A stretch of 64,000 bases of DNA from Clostridia bacterium (GTDB lineage: Bacteria > Bacillota > Clostridia > Christensenellales > Borkfalkiaceae), in assembly GCA_017399185.1 (NCBI GenBank), contig JAFQEA010000019.1, positions 97,885 through 161,884 of the forward strand, read 5' to 3'. Below, one piece after another: positions 6,398-14,581 of this stretch. The translations under genes were made by a program, and so were the position numbers. The notes beneath the pieces were generated by a model, which was not told the origin of the DNA, did no database searches, and saw nothing but the letters and a program-made list of their open reading frames with translations. Within the stretch, counting starts at the first letter, position 1. Each line of letters opens with the position of its first letter.

Positions 6398-8374
6398 ATG
6401 GATAAATATCAACAAGCAATTAACGCAATCCGCGTATTATCTGCAGAAGCTATCGATAAAGCCAAGTCAGGCCACCCAGGTCTTCCACTTGGCGCGGCAA
6501 CAATTGCCTACACCCTATATCAGGATTTTCTGAAATTTAACCCCAAAAACCCTAAATTCTTTGATAGAGACAGGTTTGTATTATCAGCTGGCCACGGCTC
6601 AATGCTTTTATACTCACTTTTACACCTTTTTGGCTATGACGTTTCAGCTAAAGATTTGTCCGAATTCCGCCAATTAGGGTCAAAAACACCTGGGCACCCC
6701 GAATACGGCCACACACCTGGCGTTGAAGTTTCAACCGGTCCACTCGGTCAAGGCATTGCAAACGCAGTTGGTATGGCTATTGCCGAAACCAAGCTTGCTG
6801 CTGAATTTAACCGCGAAGGCTTCCCTATCGTTGACCATTATACTTACGCACTTTGCGGCGAAGGCTGCTTAATGGAAGGTATCGGCTATGAAGCCGCTTC
6901 TATCGCGGGCGCAATGGGGCTTGGCAAGTTGATTTTATTCTACGACTGCAACAGAATCACTATCGAAGGCAGTATTGACGGCATTTTTGACGATAATATC
7001 GCCCAAAGACACAAGGCACTTGGCTGGCACGTTTTGGAAATCGACGGCAACGACGTTTTACAAATCAGGCGTGCAATCAAAAAAGCCAAAGCCGAAACAA
7101 ATAAGCCGTCAATCATTATCTGCCATACGACCATTGGTTACGGCTCTCAATTAGCAGGCACGGCAAAGGTTCACGGCTCACCTTTAGGTGCTGAAAATTT
7201 AGCAAAACTTAAAGCCGACCTTAATTGGACCTGCCCACCGTTTGAATATCCGGAAGAAATCAAGCCTTTATTAAACAAAGCAATCAACCGCGGTAAACGC
7301 GCTGAAAAGGCTTGGAACGCTTTATTTGAAAAATACACTGCCGAGTATCCTGAACTTGCTGAAAAGTTCAACGCTTGGCTTAAAAACGACCATACTGCTA
7401 TTAGAAATAGCCTTGAAGCAATCCCAAGTGATAGTGCAATCGCTACGCGTAACGCTGGGCAAATCGTTATTAACGAAGTTTCTAAAGGCGTTGAAAACTT
7501 ATTCGGCGGCAGTGCTGACTTAACACCGTCTAACCTTACAAAGCTAAACGACAAAGCAATGTACAGCAAAGCTGTAAGAAGCGGCTCAAACGTTCAATTC
7601 GGTATCCGTGAACACGCTATGGGCGCAATTTTAAACGGCATTTTAGTACATGGCGGTCTTACACCTTATTGCTCAACCTTCTTCGTCTTCTCTGACTATA
7701 TGAAGCACGCAATCAGGCTTGCCGCTATTATGAACTTGCCGGCAATTTACGTTTTCACACACGACTCAATCGGCGTTGGTGAAGACGGCCCGACACACCA
7801 ACCAATCGAACAGTTTATTGCGCTTCGTTCAATCCCACACGTACACGTATTCAGACCTTGCGACACTAAAGAAACAGCAGCTGCTTGGTACTCTGCATTA
7901 ACTAGCGGTCACCCAACGGCAATCTGCTTGACAAGACAAAAGGTTGAACCGGCTTGTAAGGATTTTGACAGCGCTTTAAAAGGCGGTTATATCGTATCTG
8001 ATAGTCAAAAACAAACGCCAGATTGTTTGATTATCGCAAGCGGGTCAGAAGTTGAACCTTCAATCGCGGCACAAAAATTGCTTTCAGATAAGGGCGTTGA
8101 CGCGCGCGTTATCTCAATGCCTTCTATCGAAGTTTTCGAGGCACAACCAAAAACTTACCGTGAAAGCGTTATCCCTGCAAGCGTTCAAGCAAGGGTTTGC
8201 GTTGAAGCTGGCTCATCATATTCATGGCACAAATTTGCAGGTATTCACGGTCAAATCATCGGCATGAATGAATTTGGCGTTTCAGGTAAATACCCACAAT
8301 TATTCGAAAAGTACGGTTTTACCGCACAAAACATTGCCCAAAAGGCACTTGAAAGCATTAACTTGGCAAAATAA
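6398..8374 (+). CDS. tkt: Transketolase
   Basis: This thiamine-diphosphate enzyme moves two-carbon units between sugar phosphates in the non-oxidative pentose phosphate pathway (cytoplasm). The protein has 658 residues, normal for the family. SGHPGLPLGAA near residue 27, the GHGSMLLYSLLHL segment and GPLGQGIANAVGMA in the N-terminal third, and the GEGCLMEG-to-DCNRITIEG diphosphate/metal-binding region are all present. FGIREHAMGAILNG with THDSIGVGEDGPTHQPIEQ marks the central domain. I chose ATG 6398 because TTGGAGAATTTT precedes it and residues MDKYQQAINAIRVLSAEAI match family starts; an in-frame extension upstream would run through the promoter. The gene appears monocistronic, with a terminator at 8441. 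Confidence 0.97.
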   Translation: MDKYQQAINAIRVLSAEAIDKAKSGHPGLPLGAATIAYTLYQDFLKFNPKNPKFFDRDRFVLSAGHGSMLLYSLLHLFGYDVSAKDLSEFRQLGSKTPGHPEYGHTPGVEVSTGPLGQGIANAVGMAIAETKLAAEFNREGFPIVDHYTYALCGEGCLMEGIGYEAASIAGAMGLGKLILFYDCNRITIEGSIDGIFDDNIAQRHKALGWHVLEIDGNDVLQIRRAIKKAKAETNKPSIIICHTTIGYGSQLAGTAKVHGSPLGAENLAKLKADLNWTCPPFEYPEEIKPLLNKAINRGKRAEKAWNALFEKYTAEYPELAEKFNAWLKNDHTAIRNSLEAIPSDSAIATRNAGQIVINEVSKGVENLFGGSADLTPSNLTKLNDKAMYSKAVRSGSNVQFGIREHAMGAILNGILVHGGLTPYCSTFFVFSDYMKHAIRLAAIMNLPAIYVFTHDSIGVGEDGPTHQPIEQFIALRSIPHVHVFRPCDTKETAAAWYSALTSGHPTAICLTRQKVEPACKDFDSALKGGYIVSDSQKQTPDCLIIASGSEVEPSIAAQKLLSDKGVDARVISMPSIEVFEAQPKTYRESVIPASVQARVCVEAGSSYSWHKFAGIHGQIIGMNEFGVSGKYPQLFEKYGFTAQNIAQKALESINLAK

Positions 8375-8440
8375 TTGCATAAAAACTAAAAGGAACAGCG
8401 ATTTGTCTGCTATCCGTAGCGGAGAAATTGTGCCGGCGTA

Positions 8441-8472
8441 AAAGCGGAAGGCGTTTTGCCTTCCGCTTTTTT
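8441..8472 (+). terminator. transketolase terminator
   Basis: Stem AAAGCGGAAGGC (8441-8452), loop GTTTT, stem GCCTTCCGCTTT, then TTTT. Just upstream, 8419-8432 contains a small GCTATCCGTAGC hairpin. Confidence 0.85.
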
Positions 8473-8559
8473 CTTTGCTTTAGACTATTTTTGCTTGTTC
8501 TTCTTCAAAAAGCTCATCTCTGAAGTTCATCGTAATAAAATCCGTATCGGCTTTTTGCA

Positions 8560-8597
8560 AAAGAAAAAGACCCGTATCCGTTTTTTACATACGAGTC
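8560..8597 (-). terminator. terminator after the kdpD-kdpE operon
   Basis: Reading leftward, GACTCGTAT (8597-8589) pairs with ATACGGGTC (8577-8569), a 9-bp stem with one G-U, followed by TTTTTCTTTT. It lies 60-97 bases past the kdpE stop. The rest of 8473-8656 shows no gene. Confidence 0.6.
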
Positions 8598-8656
8598 ACG
8601 AAAACACAAAGCCGAACATTCAAGCGAAGGCTTTTTATATTGTACATATAAAGTAG

Positions 8657-9352
8657 TTATTCCACTCTCAACATTCTGTATCCAACGCCGATGTGCGTTT
8701 GGATATACTGCGGTGTATCTGGTGTTGCTTCGATCTTTTTGCGTAGCGTTGCCATAAAGACACGGAGAGAGGCTACGTTATTCTCCCACGCCGCGCCCCA
8801 TATTTTTTGTGTGATAAAGGTATGCGTTAAGACCTTCCCGACGTTTGTGGCAAGAAGACATAGCACTTTATATTCAATAGGCGTAAGATGCAATTCCTCA
8901 TCACCAAGATATGCACAGCCTGCGGCATAGTCGAGTTTTAACGCTCCGTTTGTAAATACAGAGCTTGTGCTTTCGTTACGGTTCGAAGCTAATCTTCTTT
9001 GCGTAACACGAAGCCTTGCCAAAAGCTCCTCTACGGAGAATGGCTTGGTTAAGTAATCGTCCGCGCCTGCATCAAGGGCATCAATTTTGTCCTTATCCTC
9101 ACTGCGTGCGCTGATGACAATGATAGGCATATCAGACCACGTGCGTATTCTCTCAATAACCTCAACGCCGTCAATATCGGGAAGTCCAAGATCCAGCAAA
9201 ACAATATCGGGATTGTGCGAGGATGCTACCATTATAGCGTTGTTTCCGTTCTGTGCCGTTATAAATTTATATTCGTGCGCCTTTAAGGTCGTTGTAATCA
9301 GATTGCGAACGGGCGCATCGTCCTCGACTACGAGTATCAAAGGCTTATTCAC
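8657..9352 (-). CDS. kdpE: KdpE-like response regulator (OmpR family)
   Basis: A 231-residue two-component response regulator. The receiver domain begins LILVVEDDAPVRNLI, the phospho-accepting Asp is D54 in LLDLGLPD, the conserved Lys is in LTKPFS, and ADDYLTKPF is typical of KdpE. A winged-helix OmpR-type DNA-binding domain fills the C-terminal half (HLTPIEYKVLCLLA, GVGYRM). I place the start at GTG 9352, because AGGAGG lies 9 bases upstream; it overlaps the kdpD stop by 8 bases. KdpE normally activates potassium uptake genes. No kdpFABC is present here, so the trkH-trkA genes upstream are the likely targets (inference). Confidence 0.9.
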   Translation of the reverse strand: MNKPLILVVEDDAPVRNLITTTLKAHEYKFITAQNGNNAIMVASSHNPDIVLLDLGLPDIDGVEVIERIRTWSDMPIIVISARSEDKDKIDALDAGADDYLTKPFSVEELLARLRVTQRRLASNRNESTSSVFTNGALKLDYAAGCAYLGDEELHLTPIEYKVLCLLATNVGKVLTHTFITQKIWGAAWENNVASLRVFMATLRKKIEATPDTPQYIQTHIGVGYRMLRVE

Positions 9353-11210
9353 TGATTTCCACCTCCTCTTTTGGTAATGTAAAGGTAAATACCGCACCGT
9401 GCGGCTTGTTGTCACTTACTGTAATCTCACCGCCGTGAGCATTTACAATGGATTTGCAGAGCGCAAGTCCAAGACCGAGACTTCTGCGGCTATCTACAAT
9501 TTTTTCAGCACCCGTGTAGAACATATCAAATACTCGGGGCTTTATTTCATCTGCAATTCCGTGTCCGTTATCCGCTACGGTGATTGCAATTTTATTATCC
9601 TTTTCGGCTGCAGAAATCTTTATTTCAGAGCCATCTTCAGTATACTTGATTGCATTATCAATCAAATTGATCAAGACCTGAACAATAAGCCTTGCATCCA
9701 TCCGCGCAAGTAGTATTCCGTCGCTTTCCTTGACGGTGAGCTTATGCTCGCTTGCATTTTTCTCGGTGCGCCTGACTGCTTCATCAATAACGTCGGACAC
9801 AAGCTCGGCGGACATCCGTATGTCGCTCTTGCCATCTTCCATACGGGATATCGACAGAAGATTTTCCACAAGGCTGATGAGCCATTCGGAGTCATCACGT
9901 ATATCGGTATAGATTTGTCGGCGTGTTTCTATGTCGAACACCTCGTCGTTTGCAAGCAGATTGTCTGCATTGCCTGATATTGAGGTCAGAGGTGTACGAA
10001 GATCGTGGGATATGGTGCGGAGCAGATTTGCGCGTAGCTTCTCTTGCTCTGCAAGGATAGCCGAGGCTTCCTTCTCTCGCGCGTTTCTTTCGCTTTCAAG
10101 CGCCAAGGCGCATTCTCCGAGAATCGAAAGCAGAATACTGTTTTCAAAGGCATCGACCGTTTTGGTGCTTTGTATTCCGATTGCTCCGTAAACCGTATTG
10201 CTTGCGTGTATGGGATAATAGGTGCAGGACTCGGTTTTACATAGGCTCGTGCCTGTAATGCCGAGCTTTGACAGGTCATTATCACAAAGCGCAAAGGCAT
10301 CAAGTGCTAACAGTTTTTTCGTTTGTGAAACGGCTATTTCAAATATCTCGTCCGAACTCTTTGCTTTAGCAAGCATTTGGTTGGTGTCAAGCAGTATCTT
10401 CGTTCTGTAAGCCGTCTGTGCCGATTGCTTGGCATGGTTTTTCATTCTTGCGGCTATACTGCCCGTTACCAATGAGGCAACGAGCATCACTGCGAAGGTT
10501 ACGGGATAGCCCTTGTCGTAAGCCATCAAAGAAAACTTCGGGGTGGTAAAGAAGAAATTGAACAACAGAACACCTGCGGCAGAGCTGATAACCCAACAAA
10601 ATCTGTTTTCGGTCAGTACCGATATTACGAGAACAGCAAGAATATATACCGTGATAATATTGGCATCGGTAAAGCCCATATAATTTAGCCCAAAGGATAT
10701 TCCCGATGCGATTGCCAAAATAAGCGCACTGATCCCAAAGTCCTTAAACGTAGACAAGAGTGTTTTCTTACCGAACAACCGTGCCTTTTGCTCCTTCTGC
10801 TTGACCGTCATATCGGGAATGATATGTACGTCAAGATTGGGGGCAAGTGCAATAAGCTGATCTGTCAGCGTCTGCTTTTTGAAAAGTCCTTTTTTAGGAG
10901 CTATGCTTCTTCCGAGAACAACCTTGGTGATACCCGACAGCCGTGAGAACTCGGCAATCTGAAATGCAACGTTATCTCCGATGACGGTCGCCACGTTTGC
11001 TCCGAGTGACTCGGCATAGCGAATATTATCTGCAAGACGAGCCTTGTCCGCATCAAGCATAAGCTCGGAGGCAGGTGTTTGTACATACAATGCCGTAAAG
11101 CTCGCCCCAAAGGCTTTTGCCATTTTTGCTGCCGTTTCTATGATTCTCGCATTTGACGGGGCTGAGGAAAGGCACACGAGAATATGCTCTTTCGTATTAG
11201 TTTTTTTCAT
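9345..11210 (-). CDS. kdpD: KdpD-like sensor histidine kinase lacking the N-terminal KdpD domain
   Basis: A 621-residue membrane sensor kinase. It starts with a universal-stress-protein-like domain (about residues 8-130, HILVCLSSAPSNARII), has four membrane helices with the DUF4118 layout (about 155-255), a GAF-like region (about 275-375), the dimerisation/phospho-acceptor helix with SHDLRTPLTS (His402), and a HATPase with N, G1 and G2 boxes (NLIDNAIKY, ADNGHGI, GLGLAL). E. coli KdpD is about 890 residues; the missing part is the N-terminal KdpD domain with its Walker motif. Start ATG has AGGAGGAAGG upstream. The base and codon usage of this block look richer in G and C than the neighbours (by eye). 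Confidence 0.88.
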   Translation of the reverse strand: MKKTNTKEHILVCLSSAPSNARIIETAAKMAKAFGASFTALYVQTPASELMLDADKARLADNIRYAESLGANVATVIGDNVAFQIAEFSRLSGITKVVLGRSIAPKKGLFKKQTLTDQLIALAPNLDVHIIPDMTVKQKEQKARLFGKKTLLSTFKDFGISALILAIASGISFGLNYMGFTDANIITVYILAVLVISVLTENRFCWVISSAAGVLLFNFFFTTPKFSLMAYDKGYPVTFAVMLVASLVTGSIAARMKNHAKQSAQTAYRTKILLDTNQMLAKAKSSDEIFEIAVSQTKKLLALDAFALCDNDLSKLGITGTSLCKTESCTYYPIHASNTVYGAIGIQSTKTVDAFENSILLSILGECALALESERNAREKEASAILAEQEKLRANLLRTISHDLRTPLTSISGNADNLLANDEVFDIETRRQIYTDIRDDSEWLISLVENLLSISRMEDGKSDIRMSAELVSDVIDEAVRRTEKNASEHKLTVKESDGILLARMDARLIVQVLINLIDNAIKYTEDGSEIKISAAEKDNKIAITVADNGHGIADEIKPRVFDMFYTGAEKIVDSRRSLGLGLALCKSIVNAHGGEITVSDNKPHGAVFTFTLPKEEVEISE

Positions 11211-11374
11211 AAGCCCTTCCTCCTTCTGTTAGAATGGTTTTAATTATTATATAGCAAGTAAAAATGCTTGTTTGCAAGGGCATTTTTACGACTTGATTCA
11301 ATTATGCAGCCGCACAAGGTGTGGTAGTGCGTAGCACAAGGGCTCGCATCGCAAGACTTTGTGCATACATTATA
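11211..11374 (-). promoter_or_regulatory. structured leader of kdpD-kdpE
   Basis: Between the 94-residue protein and kdpD there are 184 bases with a TATAAT (11374-11369, minus strand; no good -35 box). A 5' arm GCACAAAG (11364-11357) can pair with either of two later CCTTGTGC copies (11341-11334 and 11319-11312). A separate 10-bp stem GTAAAAATGC/GCATTTTTAC (11289-11280 with 11267-11258) has no T-run. It matches no riboswitch known to me, including the c-di-AMP class. Confidence 0.4.
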
Positions 11375-11394
11375 CCATATATTTGTGAAAAAAT

Positions 11395-11679
11395 CTACCG
11401 TTTTCCGTCAAACAACTCGTCGTACAACTCATCGTCGTCCTGATATACGGTGATATAAGCATCTCCGCGATTTTTTTCATATGTACGGATATTCTTTATT
11501 AATTCTTCATCCGTCATATCTGTGGTAAGCATAACGCAGGACGGTTCTTTTTTCTTTTTTTCTTGTTCAATGCGTTTTCTGTTCTCGTCAAGGAATTTAT
11601 CAAGGCGTTTCATTACAAAAAAGCCGAAAACCACTACTCCGAGAACCGCAACTGCCAATATAATATCCCGAACTACCAT
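11395..11679 (-). CDS. small single-pass membrane protein in the trk-kdp cluster
   Basis: 94 residues. One N-terminal membrane helix (DIILAVAVLGVVVFGFFVM, residues 5-23) is followed by a highly charged cytoplasmic part rich in K and E (FLDENRKRIEQEKKKKE) and then a compact acidic C-terminal segment. AAAGGAGGTG lies just upstream of the ATG. The family is not one I can name. Its place 34 bases after trkA and before kdpD suggests an accessory role in the potassium system, but this is by position only. Confidence 0.8.
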   Translation of the reverse strand: MVVRDIILAVAVLGVVVFGFFVMKRLDKFLDENRKRIEQEKKKKEPSCVMLTTDMTDEELIKNIRTYEKNRGDAYITVYQDDDELYDELFDGKR

Positions 11680-11713
11680 TATGCCACCTCCTTTTGAATT
11701 TTCCGATCAGCGT

Positions 11714-12367
11714 TTATATGCGGAAGCACTTTTGCAGTGCCTTATATTCTCCAACGACCATTAAGGTCTTGTCCTCGGTCAGCACCGTATCTGGTGTAAT
11801 AGAAACAGAAAATTTGCCGTTCTTTTTAATCCCCATAATGTTGATCTTGTATTTTCTGCGGATATCAAGCTGTCCTACCGTCATACCGATCCATTCTTTA
11901 GGCACCGTGACTTCAAATATTGCGTGTTCGCCGTCCAGCTCAATATAATCAAGGATATGGTCTGCGCTGTACCGTATGCACATCCAAGACGCAAGCTGCT
12001 TTTCGGGATATACGATCTCATCCGCGCCGTTGCGGAGAAGGAACTTTGCTTGACCGTCGCGCTCGGCACGGGAGACCACCTTTTTCGCTCCAAGCTCCTT
12101 TAGCAAGGACGTCGTTTCAAGCGAGCTTTGAAAATCACCGCCGATGCTTACGATACACACGTCGTAATTATCCACACCGAGCGTGCGAAGGAACTCCTCG
12201 TTTGTGCTGTCACCGATCTGTGCGCTCGTTACGAGTGACATCATATCATTGATACGTTCCTCGTCCTGATCTATTGCCATCACATCGTGTCCAAGCTCAT
12301 TGAATTTTCTCGCAATATGCTTTCCAAAATTGCCAGCGCCTATGAGCAGAATTGATTTATGTTTCAT
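11714..12367 (-). CDS. trkA: TrkA/KtrA-type potassium channel regulatory protein (RCK)
   Basis: 217 residues, the single-RCK length of KtrA/KtrC. The Rossmann nucleotide-binding motif is GAGNFGKHIARKF at residues 10-22, with the acidic end of strand 2 in MAIDQDEERI. The RCK-C domain follows from about residue 140 (FEVTVPKEWIGMTVGQLDIRRKY). The protein forms a cytoplasmic octameric ring that gates the TrkH/KtrB channel in response to nucleotides and often c-di-AMP. It starts 11 bases after the trkH stop, so the two are surely co-transcribed. A second, clearly diverged copy is at 60588-61238. Confidence 0.92.
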   Translation of the reverse strand: MKHKSILLIGAGNFGKHIARKFNELGHDVMAIDQDEERINDMMSLVTSAQIGDSTNEEFLRTLGVDNYDVCIVSIGGDFQSSLETTSLLKELGAKKVVSRAERDGQAKFLLRNGADEIVYPEKQLASWMCIRYSADHILDYIELDGEHAIFEVTVPKEWIGMTVGQLDIRRKYKINIMGIKKNGKFSVSITPDTVLTEDKTLMVVGEYKALQKCFRI

Positions 12368-12378
12368 AGTTTTTCTCC

Positions 12379-13710
12379 TTATCCTACTGTTACCTTATCT
12401 ATCGGTAGCTTCGATATATTTTTCTTTTTACCGCCAAAGGTGGCGTAAATCAAGGTAAGTCCTCCGACACGTCCAAAGAACATCAGGGCAATTAAAATGA
12501 TTCGTGATACAGTACCAAGTGACGGAGTTATGCCAAGTGAAAGACCGACCGTACCGATTGCCGATGCCGTTTCATAAAGGCAGGTCATAATAGGCAATCC
12601 CTCAACAGCGCTTATGATTGCACCGCCGAGCAAAAACAGCACGATATAAAGAAGGCAGATTGACGAGGCGTGCTTGACGGTATCATCTGCAATTCGTCGT
12701 TTAAACATCTGCGCGCTCTCTTTCTTACGGAAAACCGAGGTTGCGGAAGTAAACAGAACGGCAAGCGTTGTGGTTTTCATACCGCCTGCGGTTGAACCGG
12801 GTGAGCCACCCACAAGCATTAAGAAGATCATAAGCAAGAGTCCGACCTCACTGATTAGTCCGAGATTTGCCGTATTGAAGCCTGCAGTTCTCGGTGTTAC
12901 CGCTTGAAATAGTGATAGCAGTATTCTTTCACCGAGGGCATATTCTTCAAACTCACAGAAGAAGAAATACAGCGTGGGAATGAATATTAGTGCCCCCGTC
13001 ATCGCAAGTATAATCTTACTTTGCGTGCGGTATTTTTTGACACGCCATTTATGTTTGTATATATCCTCCCAAGTCAAGAAGCCGATACCGCCGATTATAA
13101 TGAGCAGCATTATAACAATGCTGATAATGGGATTTGCTGCATAAGCCGTTAGTGACGAATACTGTCCGCTGACATCTCCCATCACATCAAAGCCTGCGTT
13201 GCAGAATGCCGATATAGAGTGGAACACCGCCATCCATATTCCTATTACTCCGTGATCGACACAAAACACGGGAAGCATAGCGAGCATTCCAATGGCTTCG
13301 ACGATCAGCACACCTTTGAGAATAAACCAGGTCAGACGGACGATGCCGCCAACGCTTGGGGCGGACATTGCCTCTTTCATCGTGCTTCGCTGTCCAAGCC
13401 CGATTTTCCTTCCTGCAAGAATTGATACCGAAGCTGCAACCGTTACAACGCCTAATCCGCCAATCTGAATGAGTATGAGAATAACAGCCTGTCCAAAATA
13501 CGACCAATAGGTAGCCGTATCATGAACGATTAGTCCCGTTACGCAAACAGCCGAGGTTGATGTGAACAAGGCATCCGAAAACGGTGTTATAACTCTTTCC
13601 TTGCTTGATATGGGGAGCATGAGCAAAAACGCCCCAATTAGTATTACCGCCGCAAATCCAAGCAGAATTACTTGAAAAGATGATAGCTTGATTCTATGTA
13701 ATGGTCGCAT
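12379..13710 (-). CDS. trkH: TrkH/KtrB-type potassium uptake membrane subunit
   Basis: 443 residues with four repeats of the membrane-pore-membrane unit. Selectivity-filter-like segments can be seen: TSTSAVCVTGLIVHDT near residue 50, SISAFCNAGFDVMG near 165, FQAVTPRTAGFNTANL near 275 and ETASAIGTVGLSLGIT near 385. SPGSTAGGMKTTT is the usual loop after the third repeat. This length and the ATG start (GAGAGGCG upstream) fit KtrB/KtrD rather than long TrkH. It is the first gene of trkH-trkA-small protein-kdpD-kdpE. Confidence 0.93.
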   Translation of the reverse strand: MRPLHRIKLSSFQVILLGFAAVILIGAFLLMLPISSKERVITPFSDALFTSTSAVCVTGLIVHDTATYWSYFGQAVILILIQIGGLGVVTVAASVSILAGRKIGLGQRSTMKEAMSAPSVGGIVRLTWFILKGVLIVEAIGMLAMLPVFCVDHGVIGIWMAVFHSISAFCNAGFDVMGDVSGQYSSLTAYAANPIISIVIMLLIIIGGIGFLTWEDIYKHKWRVKKYRTQSKIILAMTGALIFIPTLYFFFCEFEEYALGERILLSLFQAVTPRTAGFNTANLGLISEVGLLLMIFLMLVGGSPGSTAGGMKTTTLAVLFTSATSVFRKKESAQMFKRRIADDTVKHASSICLLYIVLFLLGGAIISAVEGLPIMTCLYETASAIGTVGLSLGITPSLGTVSRIILIALMFFGRVGGLTLIYATFGGKKKNISKLPIDKVTVG

Positions 13711-13884
13711 ATACGCCTCTCTTTACATCTTTCTGTTATCATTATACACAAAAAGAGATAAAGACGGCGTTAGCACTATACCGTGCGGTATTAAGATTGT
13801 ATAAAGATAGCCGCGCTCAATTTCGGAACATGGCTGTACTCTTTGATTACAGCGACGCAAATATTGATAATCGAAGGCATAAAG

Positions 13885-13924
13885 AAAAATCCATCACAGA
13901 CTCTCGTCCATGATGGATTTTTCT
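13885..13924. terminator. bidirectional hairpin upstream of trkH
   Basis: AAAAATCCATCA (13885-13896) pairs perfectly with TGATGGATTTTT (13911-13922), giving A-runs and T-runs on both strands. On the minus strand it would end transcription from the 43-residue gene before trkH. Between it and trkH the DNA has a TATAAT close to the gene but nothing else I can assign. Confidence 0.6.
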
Positions 13925-13991
13925 CGCCCTACTCGGTTTTTGGTTATTTCTCCGTTAACACGGGCGGCCTTTTGCTGTTCCTTTTTTATTT

Positions 13992-14123
13992 TTAATCTTG
14001 ATTTTCTTTTCTGTCTTCTTCGGGTATTATAACCTTTGTCGGTCTTTCATCCTTAAGCGACATAATGTAGTTATTATAATCGGTTTCGGTCATTTTTCTT
14101 ATTTGTTGTTTTTTCTTTTTCAT
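13992..14123 (-). CDS. 43-residue basic small protein
   Basis: A short frame of 43 codons. It begins MKKKKQQIRKMTETDYNNY, continues with a lysine- and acid-rich middle and a short hydrophobic stretch (TKVIIP), and ends RKENQD. GTGGGG lies 8 bases before the ATG. Amphipathic, charged composition without a membrane helix or cysteines suggests a soluble cytoplasmic peptide. It follows the pyrophosphatase-like gene by 81 bases on the same strand and precedes a terminator at 13885-13922. I do not recognise a family. The coding call rests on the ribosome binding site, the codon choice and the natural amino-acid composition. Confidence 0.5.
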   Translation of the reverse strand: MKKKKQQIRKMTETDYNNYIMSLKDERPTKVIIPEEDRKENQD

Positions 14124-14204
14124 AAATTACCCCACGATATTTGTTGGTAATATTATGCTCATTTCAAAACAAATTTATTCAAATTCAGTTTTTAGAAATT
14201 ATCT

Positions 14205-14561
14205 TTAATTTCTTCTAACCAAAATACCCTTCATGAACTCACTATCGTTATGAAAATCAAGTACGTTTTTGATTTCTTCTTCCGTGCAAGCTAATAAAAT
14301 CTTGATTTCCGAATCCTTTTTCATTAAGTCAACTGTACAAATTATGCCGTTTACAGTCATTGCATTTGAAGAACCGCGCCAAACGTCAATACCGCTACCG
14401 TCCATAGCCCTAGTATCTAAAAGATAACCGTAATCAATCGGATAAACAATATGCGGAAACCTTGGGTGTGCACTTCCTTTTGGTCTATCAATTATTAACT
14501 CGCTTATTGAAACAAGCTTGTCAATTGCTTGCCAAAAATCTTCATGATAAGTTTTTATCAT
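14205..14561 (-). CDS. inorganic pyrophosphatase-like short protein
   Basis: 118 residues related to the family I inorganic pyrophosphatase core: IDRPKGSAHPRFPHIVYPIDYGYL and then MDGSGIDVW resemble the YPIDYGY...DGDPLDV region of Ppa. The protein lacks the second half of the usual fold, and the aspartate cluster that binds metal is reduced (DGSGID instead of DGDPLD). So pyrophosphatase activity is doubtful. A normal Ppa is encoded at 24696-25241. It starts 21 bases after the QueG-like gene. Similar short proteins exist in Firmicutes under the same name; their real role is not clear to me. Confidence 0.7.
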   Translation of the reverse strand: MIKTYHEDFWQAIDKLVSISELIIDRPKGSAHPRFPHIVYPIDYGYLLDTRAMDGSGIDVWRGSSNAMTVNGIICTVDLMKKDSEIKILLACTEEEIKNVLDFHNDSEFMKGILVRRN

Positions 14562-14581
14562 ACAATTTCACCAAAACGTTG

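Noticed and set aside
8456..8656. 66-codon plus-strand frame after transketolase
   Set aside because: It starts inside the transketolase terminator and lies over the terminator of the kdp operon; composition looks like random AT-rich DNA.
11211..11394. c-di-AMP (ydaO) riboswitch before kdpD
   Set aside because: The conserved bases of that class are not found; only generic hairpins are seen.
13701..13913. 70-codon frame upstream of trkH on the plus strand
   Set aside because: It begins inside trkH, crosses its promoter, ends within a terminator hairpin and matches nothing I know.
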